This document shows, in pieces, positions 9,718 through 20,393 of a stretch of 51,910 nt of DNA; the stretch's first letter is position 1, and each line of letters opens with the position of its first letter. The stretch is from an uncultured bacterium (lineage in GTDB: Bacteria > Patescibacteriota > Gracilibacteria > Absconditabacterales > Absconditicoccaceae): assembly GCA_903953935.1 (NCBI GenBank), contig CAJBLF010000012.1:1-51910 (forward strand), read 5' to 3'. The position numbers and the translations under genes are program-made. The notes under the pieces are model-generated. The model was not told where the DNA came from, searched no databases, and was given only the letters and a program-made list of their open reading frames with translations.

Positions 9718-10965
9718 ATGCTTTTAATTTGAGATATTCACATCAATACACGTTACCAAGATAAGATTCTGTGATGACTCAGAGATGTTTTTTCTACATA
9801 TCCCGACGAAAAGACTATTGTATTTTTCTGAGACTATGTCTACCATTTTGCTTACGATAGAAACGCCTTACTTCAGCTCTATAAATTATTCTTAGAGTTG
9901 TTTGAACAAGGGAAAGACGTATATATACTTGCAGGTAATCATGATCGATTGGGAAATTCTTTTGTCTTTGAAGAAGCACAAAAAGCTTTCAATATAATAC
10001 AGAGCTCAGAGTTTATTAAACAAGATTCAGAATGAGGAAAAATACAATTCATAACTAAACCGACAATAACAACTATAGAAGGAGAAGACATATTATTATT
10101 ACCATTTTTTCTTCCTGAAGAACATGAAACAATTACATATAATCCCAAAAACGAAAGACTCAAAGCTATTAGCGATTTTTCTACCGTGCTCGAAAAGTCC
10201 ACTCACAAACATGAAGCATTTTCATGATATATAAATACATTTCTCGCTGAGCAAATTGATAAAAATCCAAATCTTACTATTTTTCATCATTACTATATTA
10301 ACGGAACATCTTTTCCATGACAGAAATCAAAGTTCAATTATAAAGACATAGCACTCAACGATCAGTTCTTAGATATACCAAGTATAAAGCTTATTTCAGG
10401 ACATCTCCACCAACCATTCACGCATACAAATTATTTATGTTTAGGAAGTGTGCGATCTACGAGTTCATTGGAAACCAACCAAAATAAATATGTCTTTCAG
10501 TACGATACAACAAACAAAAAAGTTACTGCATTGCCGTTGATGATAAATCCACAAGTAACCATCAGAAGCACATGAGCGGTAAGCACAGATATATTACTCA
10601 CAGAGCTTCAAACAATCAATGAAACAAATAAATGATATTTTAGTTCACCAGCATGGAATATCCAATTCAAAGAAGATCTACAACCAAATTTAACAAATAT
10701 TTCACTGACACTCAACGTCGAACATATCGATTACGACAAGATAGATGAACTCATCGAGCCAGATCTCCGTACAGCATGCAAAGACATCAGACTCAAAAAA
10801 GATATAGAAAATATGGATAACTTATTAAATAGTTTCAAAGTTTCATCAGATGATCTCAATGGTTTCTCTGACCGAAAAAACATTCTCCAAGAATATATGC
10901 AAAAAAAATTCGGGAATGATTACCCGAAATATGAAAAAGTACTCAAAGAACTTAAATTACTATAA
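9718..10965 (+). CDS. SbcD/Mre11-like calcineurin-type phosphoesterase
   Basis: A 415-residue protein whose first half carries the metallophosphoesterase motif series: G-D-I-H-I near the start, F-F-G-D-Y, A-G-N-H-D, F-H-H and S-G-H-L-H. This is the nuclease fold of SbcD/Mre11, which works with the SbcC/Rad50 ATPase on DNA ends. The C-terminal part has a helical region that could bind such a partner, but no sbcC lies in the window. The glycine of both G-D-I-H and F-G-D-Y is TGA. Its start is only 92 bases from the divergent PEBP gene. A non-DNA substrate cannot be excluded. Confidence 0.75.
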
Positions 10966-10994
10966 ATATGCTTGTATATATGACATATTTATTT

Positions 10995-11279
10995 TTATAA
11001 AAAACTAGTACGTCCCATTGATCTATATTCAATTTCTAATCCATCTATGTTTTGAGGGAGTATGTCATGGTTGATTTTTGCAGCAGCATAGAGATTAATA
11101 ATTAATTGTTTTCCTGTTTCTGTGTTAGTAAAACCCATAGCTTGTAGCGCCTTTTCTACTTTTTTCTTTCAAAGTAAATCAATCAATGTGTTTTTAACGT
11201 TTGCCATGAGAACTCTTTTTTCAACATCTGGATTAGCCTCTATGAAATCAACAATTATCTGATCATGATCTTTTTCCAT
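10995..11279 (-). CDS. Small hypothetical helical protein
   Basis: A 94-residue soluble protein, rich in acidic and basic residues and predicted mostly helical (MEKDHDQIIVDFIEANPDVE at the start). One TGA glycine lies at about residue 41 (L-L-G-K-K-K). No family recognised. It lies 30 bases from the convergent phosphoesterase gene and 60 bases downstream of the PH-like membrane-protein gene on the same strand, so it may be the last gene of that transcript. Confidence 0.65.
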
Positions 11280-11339
11280 GATAATATAACGAATATATAA
11301 AAACTTTGTTGTTTTATATATTTTTTTGTTTTATACTAT

Positions 11340-11954
11340 TTAGTAGTCATCATATTCATCTTCTTTTTCAGAAGTTTTCTTATCCATATATTCTTTCACT
11401 ACTTCACTCAATGCCTCAGCAATAATAGCCATTTTTTCATCATTGATAGTAGTCGATTTATCAGAAGAAACTGACAATCCAAATTGAGTTTTATATTTGA
11501 GGATTTTATCAGCTTGTTTCTGAGGAGCATTGATATTATCAAAAGGATATTCTATACCATGTTCAAGTTTGATTACCAAATCACCTTTGGAAAACAACTT
11601 ATCCCAAAAACTATTTTGAGCATGAGATACCGTTTCTATCTTGCTTCGTTCAAAAAAATCAGTTTTATAATCAAAAAGTCATTCTCGCATAAACATGGTA
11701 ATACCACCAGAAGAAAGAATCAATCAGTCTAAATAAATATTGAGGAAATCAATAATATATTTTACAAAAAAACCTATACCGAGTATTCCAAAGAACCAAG
11801 GCAAATACGGCCAAATGATATATCTATCCAAAACAACAAACAAGACATACAAAACCAAAAGAAAAATAAGTGTCCTTAAGGTCAAAATTATAAATACGCT
11901 CGCATTATGTCAAATAATATGAAAAATAGTATCAACATCTACATATTTTCTCAT
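11340..11954 (-). CDS. PH-like (YdbS/bPH2-type) membrane protein
   Basis: A 204-residue protein with two membrane segments at about 20-45 and 50-70, followed by a beta-rich region (D-G-L-I-L-S-S-G-G-I-T-M-F, then F-D-Y-K-T-D-F-F-E-R-S-K-I-E-T-V) that resembles the bacterial PH domain found after two helices in YdbS-like proteins. The C-terminus is a charged tail ending D-E-Y-D-D-Y. TGA glycines occur in the helices and in the PH-like part. Function unknown; a membrane-associated binding role is inferred from the fold only. Confidence 0.55.
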
Positions 11955-11989
11955 AATCTGTTTTCTCAGCATAACCATCAATAAAGACT

Positions 11990-12027
11990 TGAGCTTTATG
12001 CTCTATGCTTTAAGCTTCAAGCTAAAG
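11990..12027. repeat. Short near-repeat of GCTTTA-type heptamers
   Basis: The spacer before the L31 stop contains GAGCTTTATGCTCTATGC and continues with further GCTTTAAG/GCTTCAAG/GCTAAA units. Related strings (TTTAAAC, TTTAAGC, GCTAA) occur near 9700, 15380, 17880, 21425 and 45010, always between genes. Confidence 0.4.
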
Positions 12028-12258
12028 TTATTTAGTTTTTTTGATAGAGTCCATTTTCTTCTGTTTCTCCAAGAATTTCTCCATTCTTCCTTTGATAACT
12101 TTCTTGATTACTTTATCTTTGTTGAATGCTGGATGACACTGATAACAAGTTTCCACTTTAAGTGGACCAGGAACTGTAGTATTTACGGTAAATTTAGCAC
12201 CACAGATACAGTTAACATCTACATCTTTAAAATAATTTCCATGTATTCATGTTTTCAT
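12028..12258 (-). CDS. rpmE: 50S ribosomal protein L31
   Basis: A 76-residue bL31. It begins MKTGIHGNYF, has the zinc-ribbon cysteines C-I-C-G-A-K-F and C-Y-Q-C-H-P-A-F that mark the zinc-containing (C+) form, and ends in a lysine-rich tail. The glycine at residue 4 is TGA. L31 bridges the large and small ribosomal subunits. It precedes nothing obvious in an operon; ndk lies upstream on the same strand in its transcription direction, 118 bases away. Confidence 0.93.
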
Positions 12259-12375
12259 TGGTAATAACGTAACAAATTAAAAGGGTTGAGATTTGGAAAA
12301 TTAAAATATTTGGTTTATTGGTGGACTAGCTAATTTTTTTAATATTTTAATCTTGTACTATTTTAATCAAATAGA

Positions 12376-12879
12376 TTAACGAGTGTATTGGGTATGAAGC
12401 GGATCATAATCAAATAATTCCTCTGAAGTGAATCGATGGGTGATTTCAGCTTTGGCTTCTTCTATATTTCCTGAAGCATGTACAAGATTAGGAATTCCTA
12501 TTTGTGAATCGTTAGCATAGGTATAAGACATATGTGCAAAATCTCCTCTAATAGTACCAGGAGCAGCAGATTTAGGTTCTGTTGATCAAACTATCTTGCG
12601 AACATATTCAACAACTTCTACACCCTCAAGCACTATTGCTATAACAGGAGTTTTCATCATAGTAGCAACGGTATCATCAAATATTTTTTGACCATGTCTG
12701 GTAATCATAGTTCAAATAGTCTCATAATGATGAAAGAAAAAATCCTTATCAGGTCTAAGCATCTTCATACCTACAATATGAAGTCATGCTCTCTCAAAAC
12801 GGGAAATAATCTCTCAAGTCACACTACGACCTACACTATCTGGTTTCAATACCACTAAAGTTCTTTGTACGTGAGTCAT
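12376..12879 (-). CDS. ndk: Nucleoside diphosphate kinase
   Basis: A 167-residue protein, slightly longer than the usual 140-150. It starts T-L-V-V-L-K-P-D and carries the active-site histidine in N-L-V-H-A-S (near residue 137), plus G-S-T-E-P and A-A-P-G-T-I-R-G-D-F, all diagnostic of Ndk. It transfers the gamma phosphate of ATP to other NDPs through the phosphohistidine. The glycine of I-V-G-S-T-E-P is TGA. A C-terminal extension of about 20 residues is present. Confidence 0.93.
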
Positions 12880-13141
12880 GTGATTTAGGGTAACAACAAA
12901 AAAATAAAAAGATTTTTTTGAATACTAAGGTTTTGTCCGAAATTTTCAAGCTATTTTGTCAAAAGACTCAAAAAGGCATTTCCATATAAAATATAAAAAA
13001 AAGAAAAAGCATAGTGAATGATGTAGCTATATCATTTAGTATTGAAACGACACCTCCATTTGATATATTTTATCATAAGACTATTCGTCTGATTTTTTTA
13101 GCGAAACATATATCAATTTTTATCTATTTGTCTGTCTTCTT

Positions 13142-14899
13142 ATGAGCAAAAAACTACTCTGACTTCTCCTTATTATAGTGACCGTATGTGTCATATTTCC
13201 TGCAAAAGCAGAAACTACGGGAAATTTCCAAATAATAATTGATCCGATAACAAAAAAAATAAGTATAAATACAGGAACAGGAACGATAACTACCGGAACG
13301 ATAACAACAGGAACAGTAAGTACTGGGACAACAGCAGGAACAGGGACAACAGGAAACGTCAACACAACAACTACAACATATACAGGAACAGAATTTGCAC
13401 AAGCATTGGCTTGGATGTATGACAATGAATTAACAAAATATGACAATGAAATAGACTACAGGCCTGATGATGGATTAACAAGAGAAGAAGCTGCCAAAAT
13501 AATCGGACAAGCATTTATCGCACTTGGATATACACAAAGTATCAAAAACACACTGTGTACATTTAGTGACACAAGTACAATAAACCCAACACTTGTAGAA
13601 TTCGTAACCAACGCATGTAAACGAGGAATATTTAAAGGTACAACAGACAATAAATTTTTTCCAACACAAAAACTCACAAGACCACAAGCGATGGCATTAT
13701 TAGTAAGAATTTTTGAAGGGAAAGTATCAAACGAAAGTAAAATACCTCGATGGGGAGAATATTATATCAAGTGACAAGCACTATGACTTACAACACTCAA
13801 CAGCCAAACATCATTTGACACAAGCATCACGAGAAGAGAAATGGCTATATATATCTACAGATTCAGAAACATAGTCAGTAATGAAACCATAAAACTTATG
13901 ATGCTCAACAAATTAAATGGAATAGTAGCTACAGGACAAAGCATAAATAGTGGGATTTTGGACAGTTTTTCATCACTAGCAGATTCCATCAACATAAATA
14001 ATGATCCTGAATTATTAGAATCAATCAGATGGATGAACGACAATGGATTGACTAACTTTAAAACCATTGCCGAATACAGAGCATTTGAAATATTAAATAG
14101 AGAACAAGCAGCAAAGATTATAAGTCTCTTTGCAAATATCTACAGCTTCTGACAAGATAGTAGTGGAGCATTACCAAGCGAATGTATATTCAAAGACATC
14201 TCAGACGCAGATTGATCACTTATGACCTATGTAGAAAAAGCATGTCAACTTGGAATCATGAAATGATCAAATGGATATTTCACACCAAAGGGAACAATAA
14301 ACAAATCACAGTTTATAGCTGCCATCATAAGACTCTTTGAAGGGAAAAAATTAGATGAAACAACTATACCTCGACGAAAAAATTATTTTGAAAAAGCACA
14401 GGACATGGGAATGATTGGTCCTGCTGATGCAGTCACATTTGAAAATCCCATTACAAGATATGAAGTAGCATTATTTCTCTACAGATTCAAAGTAAAATAT
14501 CAGATACTCCAAAACATAAACAGTGAAACAATTCAGAATCAAATTGTTAGCACCGTTCCATGATCTATAACAACAGGAAGCAATAATATGCCAGAATCAA
14601 ATGTATATGTCGATCTAAATCTATTACAAAATGGAAATTTCGATGTATGATACATAGAAATATTTGGCCAAAGATATAAGGTAGTAAAGTCAAATACCAA
14701 GATATATTTCACCAACAATTTTGAACGATACGGAAATATTTTTTCACTTGATAAAGAAGAAAAAATCTGAACCACAAAATTTTTGATTAGTAATCTTGCA
14801 ATTCTAGACGGAAATATCAGATTTGATACCTGAAACGTAACCTATGTTATAAGTCCAATCGGAAATACAAAAGCATATTATAAAATCCAACAGAAATAA
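13142..14899 (+). CDS. Exported SLH-domain surface protein
   Basis: A 585-residue secreted protein. The signal peptide (MSKKLLGLLLIIVTVCVIFP, cleaved near A-K-A-E) is followed by a Thr/Gly-rich low-complexity spacer (residues about 45-85, built of G-T-I-T-T-G-like units). S-layer-homology repeats follow (about 85-190, 195-245, 280-440), seen as D-G-L-T-R-E-E-A-A-K-I-I, F-S-D-T, R-G-I-F-K-G and F-F-P-T-Q-K-L-T-R-P-Q-A. SLH repeats bind wall-linked polysaccharide and anchor the protein to the cell surface. The last 130 residues are beta-rich and unnamed. Several TGA glycines break it in the standard code. The 139-residue membrane protein follows 24 bases later. Confidence 0.85.
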
Positions 14900-14923
14900 T
14901 TTTTATTCTTTTCAAAAAAAATC

Positions 14924-15343
14924 ATGGCAACAAGTACACCAGCAACTAAATCTCACGGACGAAGCATTCTTAGAATTTATTTTCTTCTTATGACACTTGT
15001 AGCAGTAATAGGAACATTGGTTTCTCTAGGGTTTTTACTGTACGCTGTCGGAAAAAAAGTAATCATTACCAATGATGAATATATAGTTGGAGAAAGATAT
15101 TACGAACTAGATATGTGTACTCAGGGAGTATCTAAGCCTACAGTCGCCAATCAAAACAACATGGCATATCCAACAGATACTGAGATAGCAAAATGTAAGG
15201 AAGATAAAAAAACAACACTTATCCAGGCAAGAAACGCAACATTCAAGACTGATGTACTTGGCGAATCAATTTGGACAATATTATTCTTCATCTTATTGAT
15301 GGTACACTATCCAAGATTTATGAAACTCAACAAAAAAGACTAA
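14924..15343 (+). CDS. Two-helix membrane protein, unknown function
   Basis: A 139-residue protein with hydrophobic segments at about 18-45 and 115-130 and a roughly 65-residue loop between them that has two cysteines (D-M-C-T-Q, A-K-C-K-E), probably facing outside where they could pair. No family recognised. It has no TGA, but with only seven glycines that is weak evidence of anything. It follows the SLH protein by 24 bases and may be cotranscribed with it. Confidence 0.75.
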   Translation: MATSTPATKSHGRSILRIYFLLMTLVAVIGTLVSLGFLLYAVGKKVIITNDEYIVGERYYELDMCTQGVSKPTVANQNNMAYPTDTEIAKCKEDKKTTLIQARNATFKTDVLGESIWTILFFILLMVHYPRFMKLNKKD

Positions 15344-15399
15344 TAAATAATGAATCTATTAAAATCGTTTAGTCATTTTAGCGTTTAAGCGTTGAATGT

Positions 15400-16368
15400 A
15401 TGGAAGTAAAGAAGATAAACACGGATAAACTAATGAATATCAATCACACAGGCAGACCAGATACTTTCGATGAATTTATTGGACAAGAGCATATCAAGGG
15501 TGTGGTAAAAACAGCAATAGAAAGCTGAAAAAAAAGGAAATGACATATGGGTCATATTCTATTTTCTGGTCCCAGTGGATTTGGGAAAACAACAATGGCA
15601 CATATCATTTCCAGACAAGGACAGGTAAATATCAAAGCAGTAACATGATATGCGATTACAAAACCATCAGAAATTATAAGTATTCTCAATACACTCGAGA
15701 AGTGAGATATTTTATTTATCGATGAAATTCATAGGTTAAAACCAAACATAGAAGAAGTATTATATATTGCGATGGAAGATTTTGTCATCGATATGGTAAT
15801 GCCAGAAGGTGGTAATGTAAGGATACCAATAAACCCATTTACTCTTATCTGAGCAACGACCAAGTCTGAGTCGTTAAGCCAACCAATCAAAAACAGATTT
15901 GTCTATCATTTTCATTTCATGGAATACACACAAAATGAAAAAGAAACAATCATAAAAAAATATCTCGATAAATATGAAATCAAAACCAGTGATGAAATTA
16001 TTTGAAAAATTAGTGCAAAAGTAGGATCTGTACCAAGAGAAATTCATAATCTTTGTATCAAAATTCGCGACTTTGTTATCACGCGTTCTCCTGTTGACAA
16101 AGAGGGGTGAGGGGAGATTTGAAAAACATTAACTGAGACCCTTCGAGAAGATTTTCTTGCTCACAGTCAAATCGAAGAAGGCGGTATGACTCCCCTTCAC
16201 GCAAAATATTTAGAAATATTAGAAAAAGCAGATAGACCACTTGGGGTGAAAGCTATTGCCGTACAATTATGAGTCAATGAAAAGGCTGTTGAAGAAGATA
16301 TTGAACCATTATTATTGAAACTTTGAAAAATTGAAAAATCAGGTGCTGGAAGAATTTTAATTAGTTAA
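15400..16368 (+). CDS. ruvB: Holliday junction branch-migration ATPase RuvB
   Basis: A 322-residue AAA+ helicase motor that, with RuvA, drives Holliday-junction migration. [11 protein letters not shown] is near the N-terminus; Walker A G-P-S-G-F-G-K-T is at 57-64 (family consensus G-P-P-G-L-G-K-T), Walker B D-E-I-H at 108-111, and the C-terminal winged-helix ends with the usual R-I-L. The segment G-A-T-T-K replaces the common G-A-T-T-R of sensor 1. Many TGA glycines. ATG 15396 runs into an early stop, so the start is 15400 or the in-frame ATG 15433, which is closer to the common family start. Confidence 0.92.
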
Positions 16369-16406
16369 TTATTTACTCTATAGTTTTTATTTAATAAAAT
16401 AATATA

Positions 16407-16691
16407 ATGGACACACAAACAGCAGCAATTGCTACACAATGAGCACAAACAGCTTTTGTACAAGGAACAATGGTTTTGTTGATAGTACTTATGGTACGAG
16501 ATATGATATGGAAAGGAATAGCACTTTGGAAAGCGGGAACAAAAAAACAATTAACTCGATTTATCATTATATTTTTATTGAATACTTTAGGTATTCTACC
16601 AATCATTTATCTGATATTTTTTCAGAAGAAAGAAGTAGAAATAACAACAAAAACAGCTCCAAAAGCAGCAAAAACTACCAAGAAAAAGTAA
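16407..16691 (+). CDS. DUF5652-like small membrane protein
   Basis: A 94-residue protein with two membrane helices. The motif W-K-G-I-A-L-W-K-A and N-T-L-G-I-L-P-I-I-Y-L is the pattern I know from the DUF5652 family, common in candidate-phyla bacteria. The C-terminus is a Lys/Ala/Thr tail. One TGA glycine at residue 12. Function unknown. A terminator follows at once. Confidence 0.75.
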
Positions 16692-16708
16692 TCATTCTTT
16701 ATCATAAT

Positions 16709-16731
16709 ATGCCCGCTAATGCGGGCATTTT
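16709..16731 (+). terminator. Intrinsic terminator after the DUF5652-like gene
   Basis: Stem ATGCCCGC/GCGGGCAT with loop TAAT followed by four T. The hairpin may also serve the convergent gene ending at 16787. Confidence 0.75.
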
Positions 16732-16786
16732 GCTAAAGTAAAATTTCATCCAAAAACAAATCAAATCAAAATAATATGAATGCTCA

Positions 16787-17665
16787 TTACACAGCAAAGA
16801 GGTGTTTTTTGAAATCGAGATGTTCTATAATCTTAAGAAAAGCTCAAAGAGAAAGTGTAGTAGGATGAAAATCAGGCAAGGTAAATGTTATTTTTTTGGT
16901 TTCAAGGTGTTCTGGCAAAAAGGCATCATATACCTCAGATTTTTTATTAAAATAATGAAATCACAATAAAGCAAAAACCATTATGTCGTGATAATTATTA
17001 GCATCATATGTGTCAGATATAATATTCTGTTCCTGAAGAAACCAATCATAATCATATTGACCATCAAGATCATATTTTTTGGAAAGCATCGATGTTTGAA
17101 GATGTTGTTTTGCAAGAACATGTTCATTCTGTTTTTCATCTTCCATATCAAAATTAGTATGAAAAGTACCAACGTTTTCTTTTCTCACTTGTTGTTCTGC
17201 ATATTGCTTAGCGTCAGCAACAAGAGGTCTAATGCTTTGTATAGTAGACTGCAATCACTCTCTAATAAATCTTAATGTTTTGATATATTGGGTTACTCTG
17301 ATAGGTTCTTTATTGGAAACATCTGGAACATTAAGAGGATATTGAGAAAAAAGCTTTAATTGAGGTTTGACAATTTTTATATCCTGATCCTTATCAGCAT
17401 ACAACCAAAATATTTTATTTATGTATGATGATTCCCAAACTCATGTACGACAAAAGTTTTCATACATATTATTTTTGATTTCTATAAGATTGGGTACCAG
17501 AGATTTATCTTTGATTTCTGTGGTCATAAGTAGTCTTCACAAACGTTGTTTAATAGTAAATTTCATTTGCTCCGGAGAAGCGTCATCAGCATTCTCAGAA
17601 GATAAAGATTGATCAATAGTAGGCTGTGCTGGTTGTTCAGGAGTATTAGGTAACACATCGTCCAT
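16787..17665 (-). CDS. Hypothetical cytoplasmic protein
   Basis: A 292-residue soluble protein with an acidic, proline- and serine-rich N-terminus (about 1-35) and then a largely helical body. It contains no signal peptide, no nucleotide-binding loop and no cysteine-rich element. Four TGA glycines confirm the frame across three standard-code pieces. The start was taken at ATG 17665, where the protein begins MDDVLPNTPEQPAQP; an upstream ATG at 17719 would add 18 hydrophobic residues and is less likely. No family recognised. Confidence 0.7.
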
Positions 17666-17778
17666 TGTATACAAAAAAAATGATAAAACGAAGTTGAAAT
17701 TATATTCATTGAAAAACATTTGTCAAGCACTATGAAAAAAGAAAAAAACTGACGTAAAGTCAGCATTTATGGATACTA

Positions 17779-17855
17779 TGGTGGGTGATACAGGACTCGA
17801 ACCTGTGGCCTCTTGCACGTCAAGCAAACGCTCTAGCCAACTGAGCTAATCACCC
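17779..17855 (-). tRNA. tRNA-Val (anticodon GAC)
   Basis: The minus strand folds as a cloverleaf: acceptor GGGTGAT/ATCACCC, D arm with TTAGCTCAGTTGG, anticodon stem TTTGC/GCAAG with loop TTGACGT (anticodon GAC), T arm ACAGG-TTCGAGT-CCTGT. The CCA end is encoded. Confidence 0.9.
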
Positions 17856-17955
17856 ATAACACACGTTCGTGTGAATTTTAAATTTTAAATGCTAAATTTT
17901 AAATTAAAAACATTTTTTCGTTATTAGTTTTTCACTATTAGTTATTAGTTAATAT

Positions 17956-18027
17956 TGACCCGACCAGGAGTCGAACCTGGGTTACAATCTTCGCAGGATT
18001 GTGTCCTATCCACTGAACGACCGGATC
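17956..18027 (-). tRNA. tRNA-Arg (anticodon GCG)
   Basis: Minus-strand cloverleaf: acceptor GATCCGG/TCGGGTC, D arm with GTTCAGTGGATAGGAC, anticodon stem CAATC/GATTG with loop CTGCGAA (anticodon GCG), T arm CCAGG-TTCGACT-CCTGG. No encoded CCA. A G34 tRNA-Arg reads CGC/CGU without the usual A-to-I editing. Confidence 0.88.
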
Positions 18028-18100
18028 ATACATTTAACATAACTTTTATTTTCAATAATACAACTATGAGTAGAATTTATCAGTAGTAAATAACTGGGTT

Positions 18101-18144
18101 ATCCCGATCTGTCGGGATGTCCTATCCACTGAACGACCGGATCA
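18101..18144. repeat. Hairpin plus duplicated 5' segment of the tRNA-Arg gene
   Basis: Positions 18119-18144 repeat exactly the 26 bases covering the 5' acceptor strand and D arm of the tRNA-Arg (also at 18002-18028 region). The copy is joined on its other side to a perfect 7-base hairpin ATCCCGA/TCGGGAT (18101-18118). The remaining two thirds of the tRNA are absent, so it is not a functional tRNA. Confidence 0.85.
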
Positions 18145-18260
18145 AAACAGTAAATTATTAGCAATAATCAAGAATAAACAATATTTGACGTGTCAATTCA
18201 TGGACTATCGTCATATATAATAGCGCATAAAAAAGCAAGTCTTTCATAGTCAATTATTCA

Positions 18261-19685
18261 TTACTCATTTTTCATGAGTTTTTCCAAATACCTACCAAAA
18301 CCAAAAATTTTATCTTCAGACCATTTCTGAGCCATAAGTTGAATCCCTGTTGGCAATAAATCTCATTGATCTTCCACCATTCCCATAGGTATGGACATCG
18401 CTGGTAAACCTCACATATTTGCTGGAATAGTGTACATATCAGCTAAATATACTTTGAGAGGATCATCAGTTCTAGAACCAATTTTCCATGCAACCTCAGG
18501 GACCGTTGGAGTAAGTAGTATGTCATAGTGTGTAAATATAGTATCAAATTCTGCTTGTAGTTCCTCTCTCGCTTTTTGTGCTTTGAGATAATATCATTCA
18601 TAATTCGCTGAACTTAAAACAAAGGTACCAAGCAATATTCTTCTCTTCGCTTCGTCACCAAATCACGTAGACCTAATAGTTTCATAATATTTTTGAAGCG
18701 TATCGACATCCATACTATCTGACTGGAGACCAAATTTGATTCCATCGAATCTAGCAAGATTAGTACTCACTTCTGCAGGCATCAATGTATAATACATCGG
18801 CACAGAATACGCAAGCATAGGCAAGCTAATATCTTCCACAACAATTCATTCTGCACGAAGTTTTTCTATCGTAGCCAAAAATATTTTTTTAATTTGAGGA
18901 TCTAAACCTTCTCATAAAGCTTCTTTAGGGACTCCTATTTTAAATCTTTTACATTGGTCATTGGTAATTTGTGATTGGTCATTAACAAAATCATCTGCCC
19001 TCGGATCACTTTGTGAATCTTTTGGATCAAATCATGCAATAGCCTTGAGTAATATTTCAGCATCATCGACAGTTTGTGTCATGACTCCAACCTGATCTAA
19101 ACTAGATGCCATAGATTGTACACCATAACGAGACACCATTCCATAGGTTGGTTTTATGCCCACGATACCACACCAAGCGGCTGGCTGACGAATACTTCCT
19201 CAAGTGTCAGTTCACAAGGCACCAATAACTGCTCACGAAGCAACAGCAGCAGCAGATCAACCAGAACTTCATCCAGGAGTTCTATCAGTTCCATAAATAT
19301 TTTTGGTCTTACCAAAATAGGAACTTTCCGTAGTAGATCACATAGCAAATTCATCCATATTGGTTTTTCCTATCATCAATCATCCATTTTTTTCTAAGTT
19401 AAGAAAACACGTAGCACTATAAGGACTAACATACTCCTCAAGTATTTTGGATCAACAAGACGTAATATAATCTTGAGTAAGAATGATATCTTTTATACCA
19501 ATAGGTGCAGCTTTCAATGGTCTGGAAGCAAATTCATCAAGATGAGTCTTTACATAATCTTCATGAAATCTCACAAAAGAAAAATAGTCAGCATTAAGTT
19601 TTTTTGCTGTATCCAAATACGTAGTAACAATAGATTGAATATCCGATATATCACTTTTTATATAGTCTTTGAGCGTTAGATGCAT
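18261..19685 (-). CDS. gatA: Aspartyl/glutamyl-tRNA amidotransferase subunit A
   Basis: A 474-residue amidase-signature enzyme, the usual GatA length. It frees ammonia from glutamine for the GatCAB complex, which converts Glu-tRNA(Gln) and Asp-tRNA(Asn) to the amidated forms. The Ser-Ser-Lys site is visible: Lys in P-I-G-I-K-D, then P-G-G-S-S-G-G-S-A-A and G-T-D-T-G-G-S-I-R-Q-P-A. TGA encodes glycines in the catalytic G-G-S-S-G-G-S loop. The C-terminus has the tRNA-amidotransferase-type P-T-V-P and [11 protein letters not shown] 19685 is the start; 12 bases upstream there is only an in-frame TTG. No gatB or gatC lies next to it. Confidence 0.95.
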
Positions 19686-19714
19686 TCTACAATACAATAA
19701 TAAATAAGGGTATA

Positions 19715-20206
19715 TTAGTTGCCAAAACCTTGAAGAATAAGATTAGCATCACGTTTATCTTTGGTAGAAAGTCCGTTAGATGAAGTAGGAGTAGCTGGTT
19801 TTGTGCTAGGAGACGGTGATGGTGTAGGAGGAACAATTACCGTTGAAGGAGAGGAAACACTACCAGTAGATTGTGTTCATCACGTATCACTATATCACGT
19901 ATCACTATATCATGTAGTAATTGGCTCTTGAGACAATTCAGTATCAGTAAGCAAAAGTTCATCATCACCAGTAATTTCAACAAGAGATCATGTAAGTTCA
20001 GGTAGTGTACCTGAAGCATCAAGAACTTGTCAAGTAGCTACAATCACCTCACCACTGAGAGAAAAACGAGTACCTATAGTATCATTAGAAAACGTTTTAA
20101 TATCGAGCAAAAGTTGGTTTGCTGCTTTTGGACTAATTAAACGATAGATAAAAAAAGCCAACACCAAAAGAATGACTACAAAAATAAATCTTTTGACGAA
20201 TCTCAT
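19715..20206 (-). CDS. Membrane-anchored Thr/Ser/Pro-rich protein
   Basis: A 163-residue protein with an N-terminal signal anchor (MRFVKRFIFVVILLVLAFFI) and an extracytoplasmic part that turns into a Ser/Thr/Pro-rich linker (S-P-S-T-V-I-V-P-P-T-P-S-P-S-P-S). T-G-Y-S-D repeats encoded by a 15-base tandem repeat are inside. A short C-terminal motif S-T-K-D-K-R-D-A-N-L-I-L-Q-G-F closes it. The glycines of the repeats are TGA. Function unknown. It ends 29 bases before gatA on the same strand. Confidence 0.7.
19881..19910 (-). repeat. Two perfect 15-base tandem repeats
   Basis: The unit CACGTATCACTATAT occurs twice in tandem and a third, decayed copy begins at 19911. It encodes repeats of Gly-Tyr-Ser-Asp-Thr with TGA glycine, within the Thr/Ser-rich membrane protein. 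Copy number could vary between cells. Confidence 0.85.
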
Positions 20207-20393
20207 GGGAATTAGATACAAAATAAATGCAGAAATACTATATATATTTAGAGAAAATTTGCAATAGTAATTAGACAAAAAAAACGCACAAATTAGAGGT
20301 TGGAAAAAGGGAAATTAGCTTTCATGTATATGTTTTGGACCTTGAATTAAAAATTTCTATTGCCTACCAGGTTTTTTTCAGTACATACAAGGT

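Noticed and set aside
19116-19397. Ser/Thr-rich plus-strand open frame within gatA
   Set aside because: Antisense shadow of the Gly/Ser/Ala-rich GatA active-site region.
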